Assembly: GCA_002331485.1 (NCBI GenBank)
Contig: DCYS01000038.1
Location: 1 to 34,107, forward strand
DNA: 34,107 bases
Direction of reading: 5' to 3'
Source: Flavobacteriales bacterium UBA2104
GTDB taxonomy: Bacteria > Bacteroidota > Bacteroidia > Flavobacteriales_D > Crocinitomicaceae
Shown: positions 14,512-23,570 of the stretch, in pieces
Layout: each line of letters begins with the position of its first letter
How positions within the stretch are numbered: position 1 is the first letter of the stretch
Program-made: the position numbers and the translations under genes
The notes under the pieces: model-generated
What the model was told of the DNA's origin: nothing
The model's database searches: none
Seen by the model: the letters and a program-made list of their open reading frames with translations, nothing else

Positions 14512-16132
14512 TATATCTTTTCTCTGCCGGTTTATGGTTTGCAGCTTCAATTCCCATAGAAATTACCTTTCTGGTTTCCGCTGGATCAATGATTGCATCA
14601 ACCCATAGTCTTGATGCTGCATAGTATGGGCTGATCTGCTCGTCGTATCTGTTTTTGATCTCGTCAAACATTTCTTTTTCTTTCTCTTCTGTGATCTTTT
14701 CACCTTTCGCTTTTAATGAAGCTACTTCGATCTGTAGGAGTGTTTTTGCTGCTGATGCACCACTCATTACGGCAAGCTCTGCAGTCGGCCAAGCTACGAT
14801 CAAACGAGGATCATAAGCCTTACCACACATCGCGTAATTTCCAGCACCGTATGAATTTGCCATTACGACTGAGAATTTAGGAACTACTGAGTTGGCCATG
14901 GCGTTTACCATTTTGGCACCATCCTTAATAATTCCTCCATGTTCACTCTTAGATCCTACCATAAAGCCTGAAACATCGTGCAGGAATACAAGTGGGATAT
15001 TCTTTTGATTACAATTCATAATGAATCGAGCTGCTTTATCCGCAGAGTCTGAATAGATCACTCCTCCGAATTGCATTTCACCTTTACCACTTTTGGAAAT
15101 AGATCGTTGATTTGCAACAATTCCAACGCTCCAACCGTCGATTCTGGCATAAGCAGTTATTATCGTTTTACCGTAATCTTTTTTGTATTCAGTGAATTTC
15201 GAATCATCAACAATGCACTTAATGATATCTCTTGTTTCGTATGGCTTCGTTCTATCTTTTGGTAGATATCCATAAACGTCTTTAGGATCCTTTTTCGGCA
15301 AAGCAGGTTCAGCGCGATTAAATCCAGCTGATTCTGCATCTCCAATTTTATCCATTAATTCACGGATCGTTTCCAAACACTCTTCATCATTCTCTGGTTT
15401 GTAATCACAAACTCCGGAAATTTCATTGTGCGTTGTAGCGCCACCAAGTGTTTCATTGTCTATTGATTCTCCTATGGCTGCTTTAACCAGGTAAGAACCT
15501 GCAAGGAATATCGTACCAGTTTTATTCACGATCAAACTTTCGTCCGACATGATAGGAAGGTATGCACCACCGGCAACACAACTTCCCATGACAGCAGCTA
15601 TCTGAGTGATCCCCATTGAGCTCATCACAGCGTTGTTTCTGAATATTCGTCCAAAGTGTTCTTTGTCCGGAAAGATCTCGTCTTGCATTGGTAAGAATAC
15701 TCCCGCAGAATCAACCAGATAAATGATCGGCAGATTATTGTCCATTGCAATTTCCTGAGCTCTCAAGTTTTTCTTTCCTGTTATAGGGAACCAGGCTCCA
15801 GCTTTAACTGTAGCATCATTGGCCACTACAATACATTGTCTACCTTTTACGTAACCGATCTTGATGACAACTCCACCGGATGGACATCCACCGTATTCTT
15901 CGTACATCCCTTCTCCAGCAAAAGCACCAATCTCAATGCTTTCAGTGTCTTTATCCAAAAGAAGATCAATTCTCTCACGTGCGGTTAGTTTTCCTTTACC
16001 ATGGTGTTTTTCGATCTTTTTCTTACCTCCACCAAGATAGATCTTTTCGAGTTTACGTTCGAGTTCTGATATTTTCAGACGCATTGCGTCATCATTCTTA
16101 TTAAAATCAAGTTCTTTTTTTGAAATTGCCAT
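14489..16132 (-). CDS. acyl-CoA carboxylase, carboxyltransferase (beta) subunit
   Basis: The protein has 547 residues, the normal length for the beta subunit of biotin-dependent acyl-CoA carboxylases. It moves the carboxyl group from carboxybiotin to an acyl-CoA. Signatures are G-K-G-K-L-T-A-R-E-R-I near 45-60, N-D-A-T-V-K-A-G-A-W, the oxyanion-hole glycines in V-M-G-S-C-V-A-G-G-A-Y-L-P and in S-Y-G-A-G-N-Y-A-M-C-G. The G-x-Y-L-V-K-A-A-x-G-E segment resembles methylcrotonyl-CoA carboxylase (leucine breakdown) more than propionyl-CoA carboxylase, but the choice is not certain. The partner biotin/biotin-carboxylase subunit is not in the window, so it must be encoded elsewhere. This gene heads the string carboxylase, acetyltransferase, peptidase, miaA. 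Confidence 0.9.
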   Translation of the reverse strand: MAISKKELDFNKNDDAMRLKISELERKLEKIYLGGGKKKIEKHHGKGKLTARERIDLLLDKDTESIEIGAFAGEGMYEEYGGCPSGGVVIKIGYVKGRQCIVVANDATVKAGAWFPITGKKNLRAQEIAMDNNLPIIYLVDSAGVFLPMQDEIFPDKEHFGRIFRNNAVMSSMGITQIAAVMGSCVAGGAYLPIMSDESLIVNKTGTIFLAGSYLVKAAIGESIDNETLGGATTHNEISGVCDYKPENDEECLETIRELMDKIGDAESAGFNRAEPALPKKDPKDVYGYLPKDRTKPYETRDIIKCIVDDSKFTEYKKDYGKTIITAYARIDGWSVGIVANQRSISKSGKGEMQFGGVIYSDSADKAARFIMNCNQKNIPLVFLHDVSGFMVGSKSEHGGIIKDGAKMVNAMANSVVPKFSVVMANSYGAGNYAMCGKAYDPRLIVAWPTAELAVMSGASAAKTLLQIEVASLKAKGEKITEEKEKEMFDEIKNRYDEQISPYYAASRLWVDAIIDPAETRKVISMGIEAANHKPAEKRYNVGAIQT

Positions 16133-16247
16133 AATCTTCTATTCTTGTCCGCTAAAATTAATCGATTTGCTTAATTCTTTGACTAAAATTCCTGTAAAAA
16201 TGGATTTTCGAGATAATCGGTATGGAACAGGTTTAAGTGGAAACGGT

Positions 16248-16706
16248 CTATTTCCTTTTTAATGCTGATTCGTAGCAATCGATCCAGTCGTTCACAGTCA
16301 TTTTCTGCATTAATTCTCCGATCAAGTCGAATGGTATTTGCTCGGGCTTTTTGAAACGTATGCATGATTTACCCATATCGATCTTTGTGGGAACGATCTC
16401 TTTATATTGATCCACAAACCAGTCTTTCAATTCTGGTTTAGCATAGATTCCAGAGTGATAGAAGGCAATAAAGTTCTTCTGCGAAGCAAAACTACAAAAG
16501 GGTAGAGGTAACTTAGGGTCACAATGATAACCGCCAGGATATAATTCATGAGGGACTACATATCCAGGCATCCCATAAGATAATTGTTCTTTAAACCCAT
16601 CAGGAATGTTGGATTTAATAACGTTTCTTAATTTTTTAAGTGCTTCTTGTCTTTCTTCTGGACATTTAGAAATGTATTCTTCTATCGAACTTGCTTTGAT
16701 ATTCAT
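16248..16706 (-). CDS. DUF1801 (YdhG-like) domain protein
   Basis: The protein has 152 residues from the ATG at 16706. A longer frame to 16775 lies entirely inside the upstream gene and is not believed. The sequence fits the DUF1801/YdhG family: early helix E-Y-I-x-x-x-P-E-E-R-Q-E-A-L-x-x-L-R, then L-S-Y-G-M-P-G-Y, then F-C-S-F-A-S-Q-K-N-F-I-A-F-Y, and a C-terminal G-K-S-C-I-R-F-K-K segment. Some relatives are called iron-chaperone-like, but the function is not settled. Its ATG shares one base with the upstream TAA (TAATG), a sign of translational coupling. Confidence 0.88.
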   Translation of the reverse strand: MNIKASSIEEYISKCPEERQEALKKLRNVIKSNIPDGFKEQLSYGMPGYVVPHELYPGGYHCDPKLPLPFCSFASQKNFIAFYHSGIYAKPELKDWFVDQYKEIVPTKIDMGKSCIRFKKPEQIPFDLIGELMQKMTVNDWIDCYESALKRK

Positions 16707-17161
16707 TAGAATGATGTTTTTTGAATTTTTTCGTGAATGTCTAAATAAGTAGGCAATGCTGCCGAACCGTACCAATTATAAATCGTGTAGTTCAACAACC
16801 CGGCTTTGATTGCAGGATCAGTCATTAATGCTTTTTCTAATTGATCTTTATCATCCATATCGAAAATGAAAATACCGCGATAGCCCTTAGGATTTGAGTT
16901 TAATGGACCAGCGACAATCAGTTTACGCTCATCGGCTAATCTTCCGATATTCTTAAGATGACCTTCAAAGTGTTTCTGAACGATCGCTTTATCTTCAATA
17001 ATGGAATCACCTGTTGAAAGCATGACAAGAAAGTATGATTTCATGCCATAGTCATCGGCTCCAAGTTCTCTAGCTAAAGTTGAATCGTAAACAACTGTCG
17101 AATCTTGAGCCCAGGATAAAAAGCCCATGACTGTAATTAATACAATTAAGATTGTTTTCAT
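16706..17161 (-). CDS. exported YCII-domain protein
   Basis: The protein has 151 residues. A signal peptide (hydrophobic 3-15, then S-W-A-Q) is followed by a YCII-like ferredoxin-fold domain at about 40-130: Y-F-L-V-M-L-x-x-G, H-F-x-x-H-L-x-x-I-x-x-L, G-P-L, then G-I-F-I-F-D and D-P-A-I-x-A-G-L. YCII proteins are usually small cytoplasmic proteins with a conserved His/Asp pair. Here the catalytic-type H-x-x-H-L is present, but the protein is exported, which is unusual though known in Bacteroidota. It is coupled to the DUF1801 gene and lies 7 bp from the DUF4268 gene. Confidence 0.85.
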   Translation of the reverse strand: MKTILIVLITVMGFLSWAQDSTVVYDSTLARELGADDYGMKSYFLVMLSTGDSIIEDKAIVQKHFEGHLKNIGRLADERKLIVAGPLNSNPKGYRGIFIFDMDDKDQLEKALMTDPAIKAGLLNYTIYNWYGSAALPTYLDIHEKIQKTSF

Positions 17162-17168
17162 AATGCTT

Positions 17169-17633
17169 TTATTTTAAGAGTCCGAACAGAACTTCTCTGA
17201 AATCTACGTAAAATCGGTCAAAACCGTGAAGATGATCTATGAAAAAATTAAAGATCTTTTCTTCGTCTTTACGGTCATACATATTTACATTTTCAATTTC
17301 CCAGGAAATTCTGTAGATCGGTTGATTGGCAGCATTGAAGGCGTTTTTATTCCACACACCAGTTGCGGGCATTTCATTCTCAAGTACCTTCTTTAATTCC
17401 TCGAACTGCTCCCAAATTAAATCGCGAATACCGGGGTCTTTGTCTTGAATTTCTATTGAAAACCGAGCAAGATTATTGTCTGCGTGAAGTCGGATATAAA
17501 TTTGCTTCAATTTTGTTGGGTAATTTAACCAATTGATCCGTTTACCTTCAGCATTCTTATGCTGTGTAGCTTTAGATTTAAATCTTTTCCAAAAGGATGT
17601 ATGGATCGCCTTACGTTCTTCTTTTGAAAACAT
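17169..17633 (-). CDS. DUF4268 domain protein
   Basis: The protein has 154 residues with no signal peptide. It matches the DUF4268 pattern: F-W-x-x-F near the start, I-N-W-L-N-Y-x-T near 36, I-Y-I-R-L-H-A-D, then an L-I-W-E-Q-F-E-E-L helix and a final H-x-x-D-R-F-Y-x-x-F segment. It often occurs as a small stand-alone protein in Bacteroidota or as the tail of restriction-related proteins; no function is established. It lies 7 bp downstream of the charged IF2N-like gene. Confidence 0.85.
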   Translation of the reverse strand: MFSKEERKAIHTSFWKRFKSKATQHKNAEGKRINWLNYPTKLKQIYIRLHADNNLARFSIEIQDKDPGIRDLIWEQFEELKKVLENEMPATGVWNKNAFNAANQPIYRISWEIENVNMYDRKDEEKIFNFFIDHLHGFDRFYVDFREVLFGLLK

Positions 17634-17640
17634 GATCCTA

Positions 17641-18453
17641 TTATGTATTCAACCAACGCAAGAATTTGCCCCAGGCAGTCTTAGGTTGATCTTTTTTAGA
17701 ATTTGCGCTCTCAGAAGTTTTTTTCTTTTTCTTCTTCTTCTTAGATTTTGAAGGTTGATTTTTACCAGCTTTGGCTTTTTCCTTCATCAACTTTTCATAA
17801 GCTTGTCTTTTCTGCTCTTTTTCACGCTTCTTCTTTGCTTCCTGTTCACGTTTGTAACGTTCCTCTTCTCTTTTCTGTTTTTCTTCAAGAGTTAGCTTAG
17901 GACGCTTTTTACGTTGAGAAGATCTCTTATTCTTTTTTCGACGAGTTGGTCGGCTCTCTTTCTTATCCTCTGAATCTTCTTCCGAGTTGTCATTTTCAGA
18001 CTCTTCCTCATTTTCATCTTCCTCTTTTACCTTAGGCTCTGGAAGATCGATTTTACCAACGACTTTAACACCTTCTATCTCAGGTTTTGGGGCCTTGATA
18101 ACACCTTCTTCTATGATGAGGTCTTCAGGTAATTCATCAGTACTATCATCTTCGTCAGTGGAAACTTCTGCTTCTGCGTCTTCATCCACTTCCTTCGTCT
18201 GATCTTCTTGTTTGGCCTCTATCGTTTGCTCTTCTAAAATTTCATCAGCGGGACCGTCATCTTGAGGTGATCCATCATCATTTTCTGAAGTAGGAGTTTC
18301 GATTAGAAAATTAGACTCAATACGGGTAATATATTCATCCGGAATTTTACAATTTGGATGGTTTTTTATCGAATCATTAAACTCTTTTTCAATGAAATCT
18401 ACGATCTCACTGCTTTTTACATTTATTTTTCTGGAAAGCTGACCCAACCTCAT
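17641..18453 (-). CDS. highly charged protein with an IF2N/HU-like N-terminus
   Basis: The protein has 270 residues. The first 50 form a compact helical domain (R-L-G-Q-L-S-R-K-I-N-V-K-S-S-E-I-V-D-F) that resembles the N-terminal module of translation initiation factor IF-2. That module has no catalytic residues, so no function follows. Residues about 55-140 are acidic (Asp/Glu-rich). Residues about 155-250 are strongly basic (Lys/Arg/Gln with runs of lysine) and probably form a long helix or disordered tail. The opposite-charge layout suggests nucleic acid or ribosome binding, but this is inference. It is the first gene of the string ending with the DUF1801 protein. Confidence 0.68.
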   Translation of the reverse strand: MRLGQLSRKINVKSSEIVDFIEKEFNDSIKNHPNCKIPDEYITRIESNFLIETPTSENDDGSPQDDGPADEILEEQTIEAKQEDQTKEVDEDAEAEVSTDEDDSTDELPEDLIIEEGVIKAPKPEIEGVKVVGKIDLPEPKVKEEDENEEESENDNSEEDSEDKKESRPTRRKKNKRSSQRKKRPKLTLEEKQKREEERYKREQEAKKKREKEQKRQAYEKLMKEKAKAGKNQPSKSKKKKKKKKTSESANSKKDQPKTAWGKFLRWLNT

Positions 18454-18501
18454 GAATTCAAATTTTTACAAAGATAATCTTCTTGAATAAATTAGGTGCC
18501 A

Positions 18502-19116
18502 TTATGGGGATAGGGTGTCTGATTTCATCAGGTTTTCTTCAGATAAAGGAATTTCACGGTCATATTTACTTTTAAAATACCAGCGGTATAAAAGTTGAAG
18601 AATGGACTGTTTAACAAATGGAGAAGTTAACGTTTTGGAATCAAGATAGTCACTGTTGTACTTAAACAATTGGTTTATAGATATCTCTTGACTATTTGCA
18701 AGTTGTTCTCGTATCTTTTGTTGTGCTTTAAAATAGTTAGTTTGTTTGACAAGGGAGGAATCTATTCCGTAGATCGATTGAGCACATCCCACAAGATCAT
18801 CAGGCACTTTGTACAAGACAACATTATTGAACCCATCAAACTTCAGAGGTGGATTGAAATAGTTTTCCTGACTTAAGAAATCAAGTAGCTTAGAATAAGC
18901 TTCACCTGTTGAATCTGATAAATGTCCTTCGTTGATCAATACCGTTTCAAAATTGGCAAGTTCAGCCGAAACATCTACGTCATAATTGAGGTAATAATAC
19001 TCATAGCAGACCTCAAGAAAGGTATAGATTTTTTGGTCTGTCGAATATTGTTCTGCACAACCGGATAAAATAATGAGTAAGAAGCTGAGTACCGCGAGAC
19101 TTAATTTATTTGACAT
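18502..19116 (-). CDS. small lipoprotein, unknown function
   Basis: The protein has 204 residues with a signal peptide ending L-S-G-C (Cys20). The rest is mostly helical, rich in Tyr and Asn, and matches no family I recognise. A TAAATTTG element at 19128-19121 on the minus strand ends 4 nt before the ATG, which hints at another near-leaderless promoter. No good TTG box sits at the usual distance, so that promoter is doubtful. A 48-bp gap separates it from the charged IF2N-like gene. Confidence 0.72.
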   Translation of the reverse strand: MSNKLSLAVLSFLLIILSGCAEQYSTDQKIYTFLEVCYEYYYLNYDVDVSAELANFETVLINEGHLSDSTGEAYSKLLDFLSQENYFNPPLKFDGFNNVVLYKVPDDLVGCAQSIYGIDSSLVKQTNYFKAQQKIREQLANSQEISINQLFKYNSDYLDSKTLTSPFVKQSILQLLYRWYFKSKYDREIPLSEENLMKSDTLSP

Positions 19117-19461
19117 GTATCAAATTTAATAAAAGTCGGAAAAAAGGTGGTCCGATCAGCGTCTGGAATACAAGGCATATATGTAAACTACATCTGCCAA
19201 CCGGACCAAATCACTTTGATGCTAAATTACTATATCCTATGACTATGGCGAGTTCTGGAAGTTGGACAAAAGATGGACATACGTATTTTTACGTTAATAA
19301 ATGTTAACTATAAAGCTGTTGGTGTAATCGAGTTTTCAGAATTGTTGATGTCATGATCATATTAAAGTTGTTTTTAGAATCACTTATTTTCTTTTAAATT
19401 AGACGTTTATGGCAACCTTTGTTGCGTTGTTTCGTTATGGAATGTAGAAAGAATACCTGCT
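19117..19461. other. 345-bp intergenic region between divergent genes
   Basis: The region lies between the minus-strand lipoprotein gene and the plus-strand PKD protein gene. A 7-bp inverted repeat, TGGTCCG with CGGACCA, lies at about 19148-19207, 45 bp apart. An open frame at 19110-19307 (65 codons) ends in a stretch that could be a gene remnant but has no start signal or recognised family. No attC-like site, transposon end or convincing promoter was seen. Confidence 0.5.
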
Positions 19462-22400
19462 ATGAAAAAAATACTACTGTTACTGGCTATTTCTCTATTG
19501 GTAAATTACTCTTTTGGTCAATCTACTAAAGGGAAAGAGTTCTGGTTTGGATACATTGAAAATTTAGTAAATGCTACACCGGATGTTTATATATCTGCTG
19601 AGAATGATGTCACTGGAGTGATTGAAGTTCCTGGATTAGGTTTTACTCAAAACTTTAATGTCACTGGAGGTACAACTCAGTCATTTGCATTACCAAATGG
19701 TGCATTGCCTCCATACAATGAAGGAACTCATAACTTGGCCGTTCATGTAACATCGTGTGATTCCATCACTGTTTACGCAGTGAATCCAGGTAGTGCCTCT
19801 GCGGATGCTACAGTAGTTTACCCTAAAACATCTTTGGGAATTGATTATACTGTTCTGAATATGACAGGAAGTCCAGGAGACTGGGGAGATGCAGCGATCA
19901 TTGTGGCCACCGAAGATAACACCGATATAGAGATCGTACCTAGTGTAAATACAGATGGAGGTCAGCCAGCTGGTGTCCCATTTACAATTACATTGAATCA
20001 AGGTGAGATGTATCAGCTTACACATAATAACGGGGCTGATGATCTAACTGGAACCACTATAAAAGGAGTCAATTCAAATGATTGTTTGCCTTTTGCGGTT
20101 TTCTCCGGTTCGCAATGTATTAATATTGGAGGATGTACGGCATGTGATCACATATACGAACAATTACTTCCTACAGCAAACCTTGGATTAACGTATGCGG
20201 CAATACCACACGCTCTTAAGAATACAACTCACTACCGTATTATGGCAACTGAGAACAATACAGATGTATTCATAGATGGTGGATTGGTTACGACTTTAAA
20301 TGCTGGAGATTTTTATCAGTATGACAACAATAATTATTCTATAATCGAAGGTTCTGCTCCGATTGCTGTTATGCAGTACGCGGAAGGAGTGAGTTGTGGT
20401 GGACCTGGAGATCCATTCCAAGTATTACTTTATCCAGTTGAACAATCTTTGGAGAACATTACATTCAATGCATTTCAGACACCTTTAGTCAATGATTATT
20501 GGGTGAATATCCTGGTTGAGACTGCTAATGTTCCGAACGTTGTTCTTGATGGAGCAAATATATCAGCAAACTTTACTCAGTTCCCTGCTGACCCTAACTA
20601 TAGTTATGCAAGAATAAATATTGCTCAAGGAGACCATACACTATTTTCACCTGGAGGTACATTAGCAAATGTATATGGTTGGGGTAACGCGGAGTCTTTT
20701 GGTTATTGTGCTGGTGCTTCATTGAAGAACTTGACAAATGATTTTGATATAGTTTCAACCCCAACATGTATAAATGATGTGATCGACTTTTCAGCGGTCC
20801 CTGATCCATTAACTTCAGGTTTTAGTTGGGATTTTGGAGATGGAAGTGCACCAGTTAACGGTCAGAATGTATCACATAGCTATAGTAACCCTGGGGCATA
20901 CAATGTTACGCTAACTAAGATCATTACAAACGGTTGTAATGTGAACATCGTGAAGCCAGTGAATATAGTAAGCCCTCCAATAAGTATTGATCAAGGAGAT
21001 ACAACGGTTTGTGCTGGTACGACTTTAGATCTTGAAATTCCAGTCAATGCACCTTTTGAAGTAGAGCAAGTAAATGCCTGTGGTGATACAGTGACTACGA
21101 TGATTAGTGCAAATTATGACACGATCTATTGGAGTACGGGTGAGAGTGGAACGAGTATTCAAGTAACTCCACTTTCTGACACTACGATCTATGTTTATGG
21201 AGAAAACACGAGTTCAACATGTACAGCGGTCGATTCAGTTGTGATACAGGTACATGATATTCAGGCTGATTTTGATGTTTCGGATGTTTGTATGAATGAT
21301 TCTGTTTGTTTAACAAACCAAAGTGTATCGAGTTACCCAATAGCTAACTCTACTTATTATTTTGATAACAATGTGCTCATTCAAGATTCCTTGAACTACT
21401 GTTTTGTTGGAGGAACTGCTGGAGTTTATGATGTTGAACTGGTGATTGAAACAAGTATAGGATGTTCAGATTCAATTACTCAACAAGTTGAACTGCTAAA
21501 TGATCCTACTGTAGACTTTAACTTTCAAAATGCCTGTGGTGGCGGAGATATCTCTTTTGAGAGTGTAAGTCAGGCTAATGGAGGAACGATCGTAAATTAT
21601 TTCTGGGACTTTGATGGAGATACAATCAGTGACTTCAGTGGACAAAGTGGTTCATACACGATCAATAATGGAAACGAAATTGAGATCATTCACTTTGTAG
21701 AGACGAGTAATGGATGTACAGATACGGTTTATGAAACAGTTGGTGTTTATCCTAATCCAACTGCAGACTTTACGTTTACAAATGAATGTGCAGATACTTT
21801 GATAACTCTTGAAGATAACTCTAATGTTGTTACGACAGGAAATGACGTTATAGACACATGGGAGTGGGATCTTGGAGATGGTTCAAGTTCTAACAACCAA
21901 AATGATACACATCAATATAACAATGGAGATACTTATGATGTGACGCTGATTGTCACGACTAATAACGGATGTAAAGATACGATAACACAACAGGTTGATG
22001 TTTATGGAGTGCCAACGGCTGACTTTGATTTCGAGAACGTGTGTTTAGGTGAAGACACAGAATTTACGGATCAGTCTACTATTAATAATGGTACAATAGA
22101 CGAATGGAATTGGGATTTTGATGATGGTGGAACGTCTATGAACCAAAACCCAACTTACACATATGGAAATGCTGGTACATATAATGTAACGCTAGAAGTG
22201 GTTACGTTAAATGGATGTGAATCTCAGATCTCACAAGATGTATCTGTCTTTCCTAATCCAGTTGCTAGCTTCAATGGAATGAACCTTGAAGGATGTTCGC
22301 CAATTTGTCCGGAATTGATGTCAACTTCTCAAGTTGCTAACCCAGGGCAGATCACTGACTTTCAATGGCAATTTAGTAATGGGAACTCTTATAACGGAAT

Positions 22401-23070
22401 GTCTGTTAACGAGTGTTTTGAAAATTTCTCAGGTAATGACATTTTCTTAGGGGTTTCACTAACTGTTACTACTGATATGGGATGTACAGATACACATACT
22501 GAGAACAATTATATTCAGGTATACCATAATCCTGTAGCAAGTTTCAACTTTACTCCTGCGGATCCAAATGTATTGGATAATGAAGTTACATTCTCAAATA
22601 CTTCAGTTTATGCAGACAGTTACAACTGGACGATATCGGAAATGGGCAATTACACAACAACCAATCCTGTTGTAGAATTTCCTAATGAGCCTAACACGTA
22701 TGATGTTCAGTTAGTAGCTATAACCGATCAGGGTTGTACAGATACCGCAATGTCTGTTGTTCGAGTTGAAGATAGAATCGTATTCTATGTACCGAATACC
22801 TTCACTCCGGATAACGATGATTTCAATGAGGTATTCCAGCCAGTGTTCACATCAGGTTTTGATCCTTACGATTATACCTTACTTATCTTTAACAGATGGG
22901 GAGAGATCGTATTTGAATCAAATGATGCAACTGTTGGATGGGATGGTACATATGGTGCAGATAGTCAAGAGATCGTGAAAGACGGAACTTACATTTGGAA
23001 AATTGAGTTCAAAGAAACGATGTCTGATAAAAGACACGTACACTCTGGACATGTTAATGTGTTGAAATAG
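19462..23070 (+). CDS. secreted PKD-repeat protein with IgGFc-binding-like head and type IX sorting tail
   Basis: The protein has 1202 residues, starting with a signal peptide (2-20). Residues about 22-420 match the IgGFc-binding N-terminal domain family (G-K-E-F-W-F-G-Y, then repeated strand blocks with T-D-I/V-x-I). From 427 there is a PKD-type domain (W-D-F-G-D-G-S), then an Ig-like unit at about 512-600. Further PKD-like repeats start near 602, 684, 767, 851, 933 and 1024; several show D-W/F-D-x-G-D-G-x-S and end in D-V-T-L-x-V-x-T-x-x-G-C. The tail (about 1105-1202) is the gliding-motility-associated type B sorting domain: F-T-P-D-x-D-x-x-N-E-x-F, F-N-R-W-G-E-x-V-F, D-G-T-Y-x-W-x-I. It is therefore exported by the type IX system and probably attached to the surface as an adhesin. 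Confidence 0.93.
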   Translation: MKKILLLLAISLLVNYSFGQSTKGKEFWFGYIENLVNATPDVYISAENDVTGVIEVPGLGFTQNFNVTGGTTQSFALPNGALPPYNEGTHNLAVHVTSCDSITVYAVNPGSASADATVVYPKTSLGIDYTVLNMTGSPGDWGDAAIIVATEDNTDIEIVPSVNTDGGQPAGVPFTITLNQGEMYQLTHNNGADDLTGTTIKGVNSNDCLPFAVFSGSQCINIGGCTACDHIYEQLLPTANLGLTYAAIPHALKNTTHYRIMATENNTDVFIDGGLVTTLNAGDFYQYDNNNYSIIEGSAPIAVMQYAEGVSCGGPGDPFQVLLYPVEQSLENITFNAFQTPLVNDYWVNILVETANVPNVVLDGANISANFTQFPADPNYSYARINIAQGDHTLFSPGGTLANVYGWGNAESFGYCAGASLKNLTNDFDIVSTPTCINDVIDFSAVPDPLTSGFSWDFGDGSAPVNGQNVSHSYSNPGAYNVTLTKIITNGCNVNIVKPVNIVSPPISIDQGDTTVCAGTTLDLEIPVNAPFEVEQVNACGDTVTTMISANYDTIYWSTGESGTSIQVTPLSDTTIYVYGENTSSTCTAVDSVVIQVHDIQADFDVSDVCMNDSVCLTNQSVSSYPIANSTYYFDNNVLIQDSLNYCFVGGTAGVYDVELVIETSIGCSDSITQQVELLNDPTVDFNFQNACGGGDISFESVSQANGGTIVNYFWDFDGDTISDFSGQSGSYTINNGNEIEIIHFVETSNGCTDTVYETVGVYPNPTADFTFTNECADTLITLEDNSNVVTTGNDVIDTWEWDLGDGSSSNNQNDTHQYNNGDTYDVTLIVTTNNGCKDTITQQVDVYGVPTADFDFENVCLGEDTEFTDQSTINNGTIDEWNWDFDDGGTSMNQNPTYTYGNAGTYNVTLEVVTLNGCESQISQDVSVFPNPVASFNGMNLEGCSPICPELMSTSQVANPGQITDFQWQFSNGNSYNGMSVNECFENFSGNDIFLGVSLTVTTDMGCTDTHTENNYIQVYHNPVASFNFTPADPNVLDNEVTFSNTSVYADSYNWTISEMGNYTTTNPVVEFPNEPNTYDVQLVAITDQGCTDTAMSVVRVEDRIVFYVPNTFTPDNDDFNEVFQPVFTSGFDPYDYTLLIFNRWGEIVFESNDATVGWDGTYGADSQEIVKDGTYIWKIEFKETMSDKRHVHSGHVNVLK

Positions 23071-23178
23071 CATTTGTTTATTTTATAAATAACGCATTTT
23101 CGTCATCTCGTTTAGATTTATGGTTTATTTGGTATTCAAGTTTGTTTTTTCTGTATTTTAGTCTCAGATTTGACTTAA

Positions 23179-23568
23179 ATGATTACGAAAGAAAAACTAT
23201 GTATCTTGATAGATGATGATGACGATGATCAACTGATCTTCTCGAGTACTGTCAAGAAACACTTCCCTTCATACGATTTAAAAGCGTTTTCAAGTTTTGA
23301 AGAGGCGAAACCAGAATTGGATAAGAGCCACGAAAAAGTTGGGGCTATATTCATTGATCTGAATATGCCTAAGCTCAATGGGAAAGAAGGACTCCAGCTT
23401 TTAAGACAAGATCCCAATTATCAAAGAACACCACTGATCATTTATTCAACTTCAAATAATCCTGAAGATGTGAATGAGTGTCTTAAAGTAGGTGCTACTG
23501 CATTCATTACAAAGCCATCTCGGATTAATGTTCTTGTAGATGAGCTATCAAATTATCTGGTTGCCTAA
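23179..23568 (+). CDS. single-domain response regulator of the phytochrome operon
   Basis: The protein has 129 residues and is a lone receiver domain with no output part. It shows the acidic pocket (D-D-D-D-D-D at 12-17), the phosphoacceptor Asp60 in F-I-D-L-N-M-P, Ser90 in the switch position and Lys112 in T-K-P. It is the first of three closely packed genes: its stop is 2 bp before the heme oxygenase start. The arrangement suggests that it accepts phosphate from the downstream phytochrome kinase, like the Rcp-type regulators of cyanobacterial phytochromes. It has no DNA-binding domain, so the signal would go on through a protein partner. Confidence 0.9.
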   Translation: MITKEKLCILIDDDDDDQLIFSSTVKKHFPSYDLKAFSSFEEAKPELDKSHEKVGAIFIDLNMPKLNGKEGLQLLRQDPNYQRTPLIIYSTSNNPEDVNECLKVGATAFITKPSRINVLVDELSNYLVA

Positions 23569-23570
23569 AT

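Noticed and set aside
19148..19207. TGGTCCG/CGGACCA inverted repeat as a possible attC or transposon end
   Set aside because: It is only 7 bp, has no AAC/GTT core, no second copy and no duplicated target, so it is likely chance or a weak operator.
19110..19307. 65-codon plus-strand open frame upstream of the PKD gene
   Set aside because: It has no recognised family or start signals and overlaps the lipoprotein start; it could be a remnant, but this cannot be supported.
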